Below, piece after piece: positions 20,680 through 32,200 of a stretch of 64,000 nt of DNA (positions are counted from its first letter, which is position 1; the number at the start of each line of letters is the position of its first letter). The DNA comes from Closterium sp. Naga37s-1 (lineage: Eukaryota > Streptophyta > Zygnematophyceae > Desmidiales > Closteriaceae). Both the position numbers and the translations under genes were made by a program. The DNA lies in contig CANJKZ010000114.1 in NCBI GenBank assembly GCA_947471745.1, positions 1,567,501-1,631,500 of the forward strand. The letters run 5' to 3'. A model generated the notes under the pieces. It was not told where the DNA came from. It made no database searches and was given only the letters and a program-made list of their open reading frames with translations.

Positions 20680-20830
20680 TGTCAAAGATAGAACTGGAAT
20701 AATGAATTGAATAGAAACAAGCAGTACAAGGGAGGATATAGCAAACCCTAAGGGGGGTTATACCCTCTACAGCATAACTCAATGTAACACCTAGACTAAA
20801 CTAACAAACTATAACAAGTATAGTTTGACA
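20680..20830 (-). repeat. 5' LTR of the nested copia
   Basis: 151 bp. The primer-binding-like site TGGTATAGAGCTT lies directly inside it on the minus strand. Confidence 0.92.
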
Positions 20831-20835
20831 TTTTG

Positions 20836-23800
20836 ATCCCCTGGATCCGTGCTACCCGTCGCCAGCTGCGCGAGCGGTTTCGTCGGGACTTCCCAGTCCT
20901 GCGTCTGCACTCTGACAGGGGCGGTGAGTTCTCTTCTGACCTCCTTGCGGAGTTCTGTCGAGACAAGGGCATCCGCCAGTCGTTCACGCTTCCGGCCTCT
21001 CCTTAGCAAAATGGCATTGGCTTGATCAAAGAGGTTGCTCGTACCTCCATGATCCATGCGGCTGCTCCCCATTTTCTGTGGCCGTTTGCGGTCCGATACG
21101 CTGCGCATCAGCTCAACCTCTGGCCCCGTGTCTCTGAGCCAGAGACCTCGCCCACACTTCGGTGGACGGGGAAGGTTGGCGATGGGTCGGTGTTTCGGGT
21201 CTGGGGTGCGCTCTCCCTTGTTCGCGATGCCAAAGCGAGCAAGCTCTCCTCTCGCACTCTCCGCTGTGTCTTCCTTGGCTTCCCCACCGACGCCCCGCCG
21301 TGGCAGTTCTACCACCCGCGCTCGCGTCGAGTCTTCTCCTCCCAAGACGTCACCTTTGACGAGTTTGTCTGTTTCTACAGGCTACACCCGCACGCGTCCC
21401 ACCCGGTCCCCCTAGCGCCTCTTTTCTTGGTACCAGTCCCCCCCCCGGTAGACCCCCTCCCCCCACAGGGTCCTGCTCCCTCAGGTGTGTCTCAGGTAGA
21501 CCCACCCCCCTTGGTTGAGCCTTTGGAGATCTCTTCTGACTCCTCTGGCCCAGCTGAGGGGGGTGACCTCGCCGCTGACGACACGGCGGCCACTCGCCGC
21601 TCTCCACGCTTGGAGACCCCCCTTGGCTTTCCGCCTCGGCCATCTTCGCCGCCTCCGCAGCCTGCTGCTGTGGACTCTGGAGCTGAGACTACTGGTGCTG
21701 AGCCAGGGGGTGCTGAGACAGAGAGTGAGGGTTCTGGGGGTGCTGCGACTGGGGGTGCTGACTCTGGGGGTGTTGCGAGTCCTAGTGGCGGTGGAGCTGT
21801 GGGTGACCCTGCTGGAGGTCCTGGAGCTGGACAGCCAGCGCAGCCTGATCTACTTGAGACGCTCTCGCCGCAGGCGATTCGTGCGTGGATCGTTCGGCAA
21901 GGCAGTCCTGGTGGTGGAGGGTACGGTCCTGCTAGTGCTGGAGCTGCTAGTCCTGGAGGTACTGCTGGTGCTGGAGGTACTGGAGGTACTGCTGGAGGTG
22001 CTGGAGCTGTCGGAGCAGGTGGTGCTGCTGGTGCTGGAGGTGCTACTGGAGCTGCTGGTGCTGGAGGTACTGCTGGTGCTGGAGGCGCTGGAGCTGTAGG
22101 TACTGGAGGTACTGGAGGTGCTGGAGCTGCTGGTTCTGGAGGTGCTCGTACTAGAGGTGATGGAGCTGCCGGAGCAGGTAGTACTGCTGGTGCTGGAGGC
22201 GCTGGAGCTGGAGGTACTGGAGGTACTGGAGGTGCTGGAGCTGCTGGTCCTGGAGGTGCTCGTACTAGAGGTGCTGGAGCTGCCGGAGCAGGTGGCGCTG
22301 CTGGTGCTGGAGGTGCTGGAGGTGCTACTGGAGCTGCTGGTGCTGGAGGTACTGCTGGTGCTGGAGGCGCTGGAGCTGGAGGTACTGGAGGTACTGGAGG
22401 TGCTGGAGCTGCTGGTCCTGGAGGTGCTCGTACTAGAGGTGCTGGAGCTGCCGGAGCAAGTGGTGCTGCTGGTGCTGGAGGTGCTGGAGGTGCTACTGGA
22501 GCTACTGGCGCTGGAGGTGCTGGAGGTACTGCTGGTGCTGGAGGCGCTGGAGCTGGAGGTACTGGAGGTGCTGGAGCTGCTGGTCCTGGAGGTGCTCGTA
22601 CAAGAGGTGCTGGAGCTGCCGGAGCAGGTGGCGCTGTTGGTGCTGGAGGTGCTGGTGCTGCTGGTACTGGAGGAGCTGGAGCTGCAGGTTCTGCCCCGCG
22701 CCGACTGTTTTTCTACGCGCAGTCGCAGCCGTCCCTGCCGCCGCCTGACTCGGTCCTTCACCAGGTTCTTAGTATCCCGTCTTCCACTGGCCTCACTCCA
22801 CCTCTCCTGTGTCCACCGACAGACCGGTCTCAGCCACAGCTACTGCCTGGCTCCCCACTGCCTGCTCCTGCTCCTCACGCTGAGGTGTCTGAGTCCCTGA
22901 CTGAGCGTCGTGAGCCTGCGACTCGTGCTTCCACACCAGTTCGTGCTCGTCGTGTCCCCCGTCCTCGTCCTCCTGCTGTCCCAGGCACTCACGGTATGGC
23001 ACTTCGTCCTTCCTCTGTTCCACAGCGTGTTGTCCTGCCTGAGCCTCCCGCGTCCTCTCTTCCGCACGTTCCTGACCCTGAGCCTGACCTTGCTCGTGCT
23101 AACAGTCCTACTGTCACGCGTCTCCTCGCTACTATCGTCACTGACCCTGACATTGAGTCTACTGCTGCGTTTGTCCTAGTCAATGAGCTAGTCGACTTTG
23201 CAGCTAGGAGTCGTCTCGACTATGTCGCGAGTCTTGGTACTGAGTCTGAGTCTGTCTATCCTCCGTCCGTCGGGGGTGAGCCTACCCTTAGCAGTGACGT
23301 CCTTGAGGACAGGCAGTTTGAGCTTGAGTGTCTTGCGGCCGCTTTACCTCGTTTCGCGTCCATGCTGCTTTGCCCTGAGGGAGACCCGGATGCACCTGAC
23401 ATCCCCACCCCGCGCTCTTATAGAGAGGCGATTTCGGGTGAGTACTCCTCTCAGTGGCAGGCAGCCATGGACGCAGAGATGGCTTCCTGGAAGTCCACAG
23501 GCACCTACGTCGACGAGGTTCCCCCACCTGGGGCGAACATCGTCAGTGGCATGTGGATTTTCAGGGTGAAGCGGCCGCCGGGTTCTCCGCCTGCCTTCAA
23601 GGCACGTTACGTTGCTCGAGGTTTCAGTCAGCGACAGGGGGTCGACTTCTTCCATACCTTCTCCCCCACCCCGAAGATGACTACTCTTCGGGTGCTGCTG
23701 CACGTTGCAGCACAGCGTGACTACGAGCTGCACTCCCTCGACTCCTCCACAGCTTTCTTGCAGGGGAGCCTTCACGAGGAGATCTGGCTGCGCCGCCCAC

Positions 23801-24990
23801 CTGGCTTCACTGGGTCGTTTCCTGAGGGTACCCAATGGAGCCTCCGGCGGCCAATCTACGGTCTCCGCCAGGCGCCCCGCGAGTGGCACGACTCACTGAG
23901 GACGACACTTGCGGCTCTTGGGTTTGCTCCTTCCTCTGCTGTCCTGTCGCTGTTTCTACGCATCGACACTACTTTGCCGCCGTTCTACGATATCGTGTAC
24001 GTGTACGACTTGGTTTTTGCTACTGCTGACACTGAGGCGCTGGCCCTAGTGAAGGCGGAGCTGCAGGAGAGACACACCTGCACTGACCTGGGTGAGCCGC
24101 GTAGCTATCTTGGCTTGCAGATCACCCGGGACAGAGCACGGCGCACCATCACCCTGACTCAGTCACACATGGTGCACCATGTCCTTCGGCGCTTCGGCTT
24201 CCAGTACTCCTCGCCACAGCCCACTCCTCTGTCTACCGGCCACTCGCTCTCAGCTCCACCTTCGGACGAGTCCGTAGAGCCGAGTGGTCCGTACCCAGAG
24301 CTTGTGGGTTGCCTCATGTACCTGATGACGTGCACACGACCTGACCTCGCGTACCCTCTCAGCCTCCTGGCTCGCTACGTGGCACCTGGTCGACACCGAA
24401 AGGTGCACTTTGATGCTGCGAAGAGGGTACTGCGTTACTTGTGCAGTACATCGGGCATGGGGCTCGTGCTTGGAGGACGGGGTTCGGTGGTACTCACAGG
24501 ACACTCTGACGCTTCTTGGGCCGACGACCAGGCGACTCAGCGTTCATCACAGGGTTACACCTTCAGTCTTGGCTCTGGTTCTGTCTCGTGGAGGTCTACT
24601 CGTTCTTCTTTTGTGCTTGGTTCCAGCTGTGAGGCCGAGATCTACGCTGGGGCCATGGCTGCACAGGAGCTACGCTGGCTGACCTACTTGCTGACCGACT
24701 TGGGGGAGCGGCCTCGTTCTCCTCCAGTTCTGTACGTCGACAACAAGGCATTGCTTGCCTTGTGTCGCGAGCAGAGACTGGAGCGCAGAACGAAGCACAT
24801 TGCTCTTCGTTAATTTCTTGCTCGGGAGCTGCAGCCGCGTGGTCAGCTGCGCCTTGCTTACGTGGCCTCTCGGGCCAACACTGCTGATGTCTTCACCAAG
24901 GCCCTCGGGTCTGGTGATCTTCAGCTTTTTTGCACTGCTCTTGGGCTTGTGCCCACTCTGCCTCACCTGCTGGTTGCTTGACTTGCTCTT
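20836..24990 (+). CDS. copia pol part 2: integrase remainder, linker, RT, RNase H
   Basis: Continues the integrase after the nested element: LRLHSDRGGEFSSDL, then SP-TAG-QNG where a Gln codon is expected (21004-21006). From 21022 a single frame runs to 24813. It contains RYAAHQLNLWPRVS, VFLGFPTDAPPWQFY, a linker of several hundred residues made of GA/GG/GT repeats (about 21850-22690) and the RT (LEDRQFELECLAAALP, GFSQRQGVDFFHTFSPTPKM, YGLRQAPREWHD). The catalytic box reads YVYD instead of YVDD (about 23997-24010), losing an aspartate needed for polymerisation. RNase H follows (HSDASWADD, CEAEIYAGAMAAQELRW, VDNKALLA). A TAA at 24811-24813 replaces a Tyr codon, after which the tail NTADVFTKAL continues to about 24981. 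Confidence 0.88.
21850..22690 (+). repeat. Gly/Ala/Thr-coding tandem repeat in copia linker
   Basis: Degenerate 9-bp-based repeats such as GGTGCTGGAGCT coding GAGAGG runs, organised in higher-order blocks each ending PGGARTRGAGAAGA. At least four larger blocks are visible, at about 22110, 22230, 22410 and 22560. The antisense strand is also open as a Ser/Thr-only protein, which is a composition artefact. Confidence 0.75.
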
Positions 24991-25226
24991 GTTGTACACT
25001 GATATATATTTGTATACCTGCTTGTTTACTCTTGCTAGGTTGTGATCAGTGTACTGCCTTGCTATTATAACTGTGCATGTGAACTGGCCTTGTGGCCGCT
25101 TGCTTGTGCTCAGATTGTGTGGTGTCCTTGAGATCCACCCTGAGCTTTGCTTTGCTTGTTCCCCTGCTTGACTGGTCTTGTGACCGTCTGTTGTGTTTGC
25201 TCTCTCCCACTTAGCCTATGGGGGTG

Positions 25227-25355
25227 TGTCAAACTGTATGTTTGTGTTCTCTCTAGGCTATAGTGGGTTAGCTTACAATGGATACAACACTTTAGGGTTA
25301 GTACTTGTACCCAACTCATTCATAGTTCATTCATTCCTGCACAGTGATTCTGACA
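25227..25355 (+). repeat. 3' LTR of the outer copia
   Basis: 129 bp, preceded by polypurine CTATGGGGGTG and followed by the CGAGG duplication. Confidence 0.92.
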
Positions 25356-25360
25356 CGAGG

Positions 25361-26184
25361 GGCTCTGGACGGCGGGGCGGGCGGTGTGCAGCAGAAGAAG
25401 CGTCCCAAGTTGTGACAGGGCAGGGATGAAAGTGACGGCGTTTAGATTAACACAGTTTGGGTGAATTGAATGCTTTCTGACACTGATTTTGATAGTGATT
25501 GTCAGAAAAAATATTAACTTCACTTTTATCATCCCAAAGGGTCGTGTACTGATATTGCTGGTTTGACGTTGTAACAACTCGTACATCATAAGACAAGATA
25601 TCATAGCTGTCAGTCTGTTTGATATGGGCATCGCACTCCTCCCCTCCTCAGCTCACCCAACCCAATCCCTCCCACGCGTTCAATCCTCCCCCGTCACTGC
25701 CTACTCCTTCGACTGCCATCAAACTTCACAAATGGAGTTCCCGTGGGTGCCTGCCTGCCTGTCTGCCCCCTTTCCCACAGGCCCTGTCGGCGGCGCTCAT
25801 CCCCAAGTGCTAGTAGTACCTGTGGGCCGTCGCGACTCGCGCGACTCTCACGTTCACCCATTTCCATCCAGTGATGGATGGATGGATGCCATTTCGTTTC
25901 CAACCACTCCTTTCATCAGTGACACTCACTTTCATATGCCATCTTCACTGTCAGCGTTTATCTTGAAATATTGGAACTGAGACCCCACTTCCAATATTCG
26001 CAGATTTCAAGCCCGTTCCTCGCCATAGACAGCCAATACCTGACACCATTTCCAGCACGTTTTCCTTTGCTCTTGAAACTACTGTAGTGGATTTTTTTCC
26101 CCATATCATTTCGTTTTTTTTTAGACTCGAGTCGAAATTAAGTGATAGGACCCGCATGCGGCTTGCCGCGACAGTCGCGGCGTG
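25361..26184. other. spacer upstream of the receptor kinase
   Basis: The first 60 bases may be the tail of the broken RRM gene (QQKKRPKL, stop at 25416-25418). The rest is unremarkable mixed sequence; no TATA box could be placed with confidence before the ATG at 26185. Confidence 0.4.
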
Positions 26185-26284
26185 ATGAAGCCCGCAGCAG
26201 CCCTGCTGCTCGGCGCGCTGCTGCTGCTGCTGACGTGTCACGCGGCCTTACTCGTCGATTGCGTGCCTCTCGCCAAGTCACAGG
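26185..26284 (+). CDS. RLK exon 1: signal peptide
   Basis: MKPAAALLLGALLLLLTCHA is a clear secretory signal with a hydrophobic Leu core, followed by LLVDCVPLAKSQ. It ends at CAGG/GTGCGT in phase 1, matching the next exon. The ATG at 26185 is the first one before the hydrophobic core in this frame. Confidence 0.75.
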
Positions 26285-29200
26285 GTGCGTGCCGGCCCGG
26301 AAAGTAATTCGATGATCATCATGATCCGCAAAATGCGCTGTCCGAGTGCTGAGCACCTGAGTTAAGTCAGTAAGCATTGGGCACGTGCGTGTGCTGAAAA
26401 TCCTTCAAGTAAAAACTCCTGCCGTGGTGTCCCACTCAAGCGAACCGCGTCTTTGTTTCTAACCATGTGCATTGCGCGATCCGCGATAGCACCCCCTGCG
26501 TTACCGGCGTGAGGCGACATCCTCACATTGCGCGTAGATCGCAACATAATTTAAATCATCACCATTATAATCATCAAAAACCCATGCTCGGCGCAAATCC
26601 TTTTCCTTCACCATCGTTAAACGTCACTAGACGAATCCAAAAAGGTAACTTACTCGCGATTAAGGATTCCTACGGGTTGAGAGTTTCTTGAACTACCTGA
26701 ATTTTTGGGAAGCGTTTCATCTGCTTAAAACCCGAAGCCTGAATTTTTGGGAAGCGTTTTCTTCAGGTTTGCTGCTACTCCACAATGAGTTTAGATCATT
26801 GTACGAACGGCAATCGATGTTAATGGAGGATGGGGGAATATGATAGGGGAGGGGAGAGGTGGGGAGGGGGAGGGGAGAGGAGACTACAAAACTAAACCCT
26901 AAACCCTGTAAAGTTCAAAATCTTTTTTCTTATCAGTCTTTCCCTGTTCAGTAATCCCTGCCCCTCTTCGTTCTTCCAGCGCCCTTCCTGTACTGGCAGG
27001 AAGTGGAAGTGCATGTGATGAGGTGGGAGGGAATGTGATGAGGTGGGAGGGAATGTGATGAGGTGGGAGGAAATGTGATGTGATGAGGGTGTGAGTGGGA
27101 ATGTGATGAGAGAGTGGGTGGGAATGTGATGAGAGAGTGGGTGGGAATGTGATGAGAGAATGGGTGGAAATGTAAGGTGGGAGGGAGGGAGAGAGAGGTA
27201 GAGGGCATATGATGAGAGGAGCCTCCTGAGGGCGCGTCAAGCCACCAAGTTTTTGAACGCCACTGTATGGTATTTCTTGGCAAAATAGAGGGATACCGTG
27301 TGGTATTCCACAAGAGGTCACCCCACGGTTACTCTCAAGAAACCCATCTGGAAAAATGAGGGGAACAACGGCAGTCGCGAAATTCGCCAAAACAAATATT
27401 GTAATCTATCACTGATAAGATGTGTGGGGGGCACGCAATGATAGAAGTGTGTGCTCCACCGTTTGAGTCCTCCCTGTTCCACTCTCTGTGTTCCTCCCTT
27501 CCAATGGCTGCCTTCTTTCCTTCCCTCTCTTCCACTCCCTCCCTCCCCTCCTCCTCCTGCCGCCAGCGCAAGTCCTGCTGGACTGTCAGAAGGCGTGGAA
27601 CACAACGATTGACGGCTGGGTGGTTGGTGGGGACTGCGACAAATCAGACACCGTTACGTGCGATGCCCAGGGCATGATCACAGAGATGTGAGTAAACGAT
27701 CCCCATGCACCCCATCCCATGCACCCCACGCACCTCATGCACCCTCATGGACCCGCATGCACCCCCAAAACCCAAATCCGAAATCCTAAACTCCCTTCCT
27801 CCTTACCTCCCTCTTTCTGTGTCGTCCCGCCCCGAGCAAAAGGAAACAATTAGTTGCATGGCATGCATGCAAGCCACATACTTGCATGCACGGCACATGC
27901 ACGCACGTCACATACATATATGCATGCATGGCACATGCATGCCACATACATACGTCCATGGCACATGCATGCCACATACATACGTCCATGGCACATGCAT
28001 GCCACATACATACGTCCATGGCACATGCATGCCACATACATACGTCCATGGCACATGCATGCCACATACATACGTCCATGGCACATGCATGCCACATACA
28101 TACGTCCATGGCACATGCATGCCACATACATACGTCCATGGCACATGCATGCCACATACATACGTCCATGGCACATGCATGCCACATACATACGTCCATG
28201 GCACATGCATGCCACATACATACGTCCATGGCACATGCATGCCACATACATACGTCCATGGCACATGCATGCCACATACATACGTCCATGGCACATGCAT
28301 GCCACATACATACGTCCATGGCACATGCATGCCACATACATACGTCCATGGCACATGCATGCCACATACATACGTCCATGGCACATGCATGCCACATACA
28401 TACGTCCATGGCACATGCATGCCACATACATACGTCCATGGCACATGCATGCCACATACATACGTCCATGGCACATGCATGCCACATACATACGTCCATG
28501 GCACATGCATGCCACATACATACGTCCATGGCACATGCATGCCACATACATACGTCCATGGCACATGCATGCCACATACATACGTCCATGGCACATGCAT
28601 GCCACATACATACGTCCATGGCACATGCATGCCACATACATACGTCCATGGCACATGCATGCCACATACATACGTCCATGGCACATGCATGCCACATACA
28701 TACGTCCATGGCACATGCATGCCACATACATACGTCCATGGCACATGCATGCCACATACATACGTCCATGGCACATGCATGCCACATACATACGTCCATG
28801 GCACATGCATGCCACATACATACGTCCATGGCACATGCATGCCACATACATACGTCCATGGCACATGCATGCCACATACATACGTCCATGGCACATGCAT
28901 GCCACATACATACGTCCATGGCACATGCATGCCACATACATACGTCCATGGCACATGCATGCCACATACATACGTCCATGGCACATGCATGCCACATACA
29001 TACGTCCATGGCACATGCATGCCACATACATACGTCCATGGCACATGCATGCCACATACATACGTCCATGGCACATGCATGCCACATACATACGTCCATG
29101 GCACATGCATGCCACATACATACGTCCATGGCACATGCATGCCACATACATACGTCCATGGCACATGCATGCCACATACATACGTCCATGGCACATGCAT

Positions 29201-32200
29201 GCCACATACATACGTCCATGGCACATGCATGCCACATACATACGTCCATGGCACATGCATGCCACATACATACGTCCATGGCACATGCATGCCACATACA
29301 TACGTCCATGGCACATGCATGCCACATACATACGTCCATGGCACATGCATGCCACATACATACGTCCATGGCACATGCATGCCACATACATACGTCCATG
29401 GCACATGCATGCCACATACATACGTCCATGGCACATGCATGCCACATACATACGTCCATGGCACATGCATGCCACATACATACGTCCATGGCACATGCAT
29501 GCCACATACATACGTCCATGGCACATGCATGCCACATACATACGTCCATGGCACATGCATGCCACATACATACGTCCATGGCACATGCATGCCACATACA
29601 TACGTCCATGGCACATGCATGCCACATACATACGTCCATGGCACATGCATGCCACATACATACGTCCATGGCACATGCATGCCACATACATACGTCCATG
29701 GCACATGCATGCCACATACATACGTCCATGGCACATGCATGCCACATACATACGTCCATGGCACATGCATGCCACATACATACGTCCATGGCACATGCAT
29801 GCCACATACATACGTCCATGGCACATGCATGCCACATACATACGTCCATGGCACATGCATGCCACATACATACGTCCATGGCACATGCATGCCACATACA
29901 TACGTCCATGGCACATGCATGCCACATACATACGTCCATGGCACATGCATGCCACATACATACGTCCATGCCACATGCATGCATGGAGCATGTTTTCCCT
30001 CCATTGCTAATGCCACTGGCCTCTCCTGCAATTCTAATGCCCGCCATCAGATTTAACGGTGACGAGAAGCTAAACGGCTCAATCCCGGCCTCCATAAGCA
30101 ACCTCCAAAGCCTTACCAACTTGTGAGTGCTCCTCCTCCTTGGGTGGGCATGTGAGGCACCCACTCCTTGTGTGAGTGCCGTGTCTCCTGGACTTGGGAC
30201 CTGGGGTGTGTCTTGATTTTGAGACCCAAGAAGAGCATGTTACATTGTCGAGATTGTGAGCCATGTTGTTTCGTTCCAAGTCTCACGTTGGTGCTGACGA
30301 GCTCGTTACTTGCCCTTCAGTCTCTCCTTACAACCCGATTTCCTTTCCACTTGCCCGCATTCCTTTCGCAAAAGCAGATATACCTATGGAACACTAGCCT
30401 GACTGGCCCCATACCAGCTACCATTGGCAACCTTCGGAATCTGTCCAAAATGTGAGTTCTCGGAATCTGTCCAAAATGTGAGTTTCTTGGAATCTGTCCA
30501 GAACGTGAGTTTCTTGGAATCTGTCCAGGATGTGAGTTTCTCGGAATCTGTCCAGAATGTGTGAGTTTCTCGGAATCTTTCCAAACTGTGAGTCTCTCGG
30601 AATCTGTCCAAACTATGAGTCTCTCGACCAGACACACACGCTGGACGATGCTTGCATTGAATCCAGCCTCGCTTTCGCTGCTAGCCTAACGCTTGAATTT
30701 GCTATCATTCAGCTTTGAAACGATTTTTTTCTCTGGGTAAAAGAGCCGAGCCGAGCCGTCATGTCTACAGCCAGTAGAAGCTTGTCCCTTGCATGGCCCG
30801 AATTGACCTGAGCCGACCTGGCCCGACCTGAACCGACCTGAGCCGACCTGGCCCGACCCGACCTGATCCGACCGACCTGACCCTGAGCCGAGCCGAGCGG
30901 ACCATGTGCCCGGGTATTGGCCCAAGGACTCAGGCAAAGTGGACGAGCCAGGGGAAGGGAGGGAAGGAAAGGATGGGGGGCGTAGGGGGTGTTGAGACGA
31001 GCCTTGTCGGCTTGTCACTTGCCTCGTGGCTTTGTCACATGCCGCATGGCTTGCTTGTCACTTGCCGCTAGGCTTGTCACATGCAGCATGGCTTGTCACT
31101 TGCTGCATGGCTTGTCACTTGCCGCATGGCTTGTCACTTGCCACATGGCTTGTCACTTGCCGCATGGCTTGTCACTTGCCACATGGCTTGTCACTTGCCG
31201 CATGGCTTGTCACTTGCCGTATGGCTTGTCACTTGCCACATGGCTTGTCACTTGCCGCATGGCTTGTCACTTGCCACATGGCTTGTCACTTGCCGCACGG
31301 CTTGTCACTTGCCACATGGCTTGTCACTTGCCGCATGGCTTGTCACTTGCTACATGGCTTGTCACTTGCCGCATGGCTTGTCACTTGCCACATGGCTTGT
31401 CACTTGCCGCATGGCTTGTCACTTGCCACATGGCTTGTCACTTGCCACATGGCTTGTCACTTGCCGCATGGCTTGTCACTTGCTACATGGCTTGTCACTT
31501 GCCGCATGGCTTGTCACTTGCCACATGGCTTGTCACTTGCCGCATGGCTTGTCACTTGCTACATGGCTTGTCACTTGCCGCATGGCTTGTCACTTGCTAC
31601 ATGGCTTGTCACTTGCCGCATGGCTTGTCATTTGCTACATGGCTTGCATGCCGCTAGGCTTGTCACATGGCGCATGGCTTGTCACATGCCACTAGGCTTG
31701 TCACATGCCGCATGGCTTGCTTGTCACTTGCCGCTAGGCTTGTCACATGCCGCATTTTTTAGCCAGCAGGCTGATTTCAATCTCACGGTTTGCAAGCTTC
31801 TCTAGGATGTTAAATCCTTCCTCTATGCCACTCATGCCAGCGGCCTGCTCTCGAGCTGACGACCCATGAGAAATTAGGCGAGTAATACTCGGTTCATTTG
31901 CTCTGTATGCATGCCCCCTCTGTGTTCATTTGCTTATCAGACAACTGGCTTACAACAGCTTTACTGGCAACATCCCTGCATCCTTTGGCAACCTCAAGAG
32001 CCTTCAAAGATTGTTAGTGCTGTAACCTGCTTCTTGTTCAAATAACTCGTGAAGATAAATCTGCTCTAAGATATCTCAAAACAGATTTACCTTCACGTGG
32101 TGGCCTTGTAAGATTGTTAGTGCTGTTCCTTGTTTAATTACCATGTGCGAGTCTTGTTCCTCGTCGTTTCCAATCATAGGTTAGTGCTGTCGCTTGTTTC

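Larger units (their letters stand above)
14112..20830 (-). mobile_element. Ty1/copia element nested inside the outer copia
   Basis: LTRs are 14112-14261 (150 bp) and 20680-20830 (151 bp), TGTCAAAGATAG...AGTTTGACA, and differ by a few bases. The target duplication is TTTTG (14107-14111 and 20831-20835), and removing the element restores the host integrase reading. On the minus strand the order is LTR, primer-binding-like TGGTATAGAGCTT (20667-20679), C-rich leader with a poly-A tract, protease, integrase, Gly/Glu/Gln-rich linker, reverse transcriptase, RNase H, 3' LTR. No Gag domain was seen. Three premature stops disable the polyprotein (plus-strand positions 18285-18287, 15722-15724 and 15125-15127). 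Confidence 0.92.
11646..25355 (+). mobile_element. Ty1/copia element, split by a second copia insertion
   Basis: 129-bp LTRs at 11646-11774 and 25227-25355 (TGTCAAACTG...TTCTGACA) differ at only a few sites. The flanking duplication is CGAGG (11641-11645 and 25356-25360). A primer site TGGTATTCAGAGC (one base longer than consensus) starts at 11775, and a polypurine tract CTATGGGGGTG ends at 25226. The coding region is interrupted at 14111 by the 14112-20830 element and resumes at 20836 in the same integrase sentence. No Gag domain is present. The element also carries a premature TAG (21004-21006), a premature TAA (24811-24813) and a damaged reverse transcriptase active site, so this copy is dead. 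Confidence 0.9.

Noticed and set aside
21850..22761. 300-residue Ser/Thr-only protein on the minus strand
   Set aside because: Antisense of GGTGCTGGA repeats in the copia linker; composition artefact.
26887..26906. Telomere-like AAACCCTAAACCC in intron 1
   Set aside because: Only about two units; short interstitial matches of this kind are common and nothing else suggests a chromosome end.
27931..29970. CRISPR-like regular repeat
   Set aside because: Units are directly tandem with no variable spacers, and the DNA is eukaryotic.
27705..30164. Six overlapping ~700-residue ORFs on both strands
   Set aside because: They are translations of the stop-free 30-bp satellite inside an intron; no start context, domain or non-repeat coding sequence supports any of them.
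30989..31805. Three long Cys/His/Leu-rich plus-strand ORFs
   Set aside because: Products of the 19-bp minisatellite reading all frames; the array lies in an intron between two good LRR exons.
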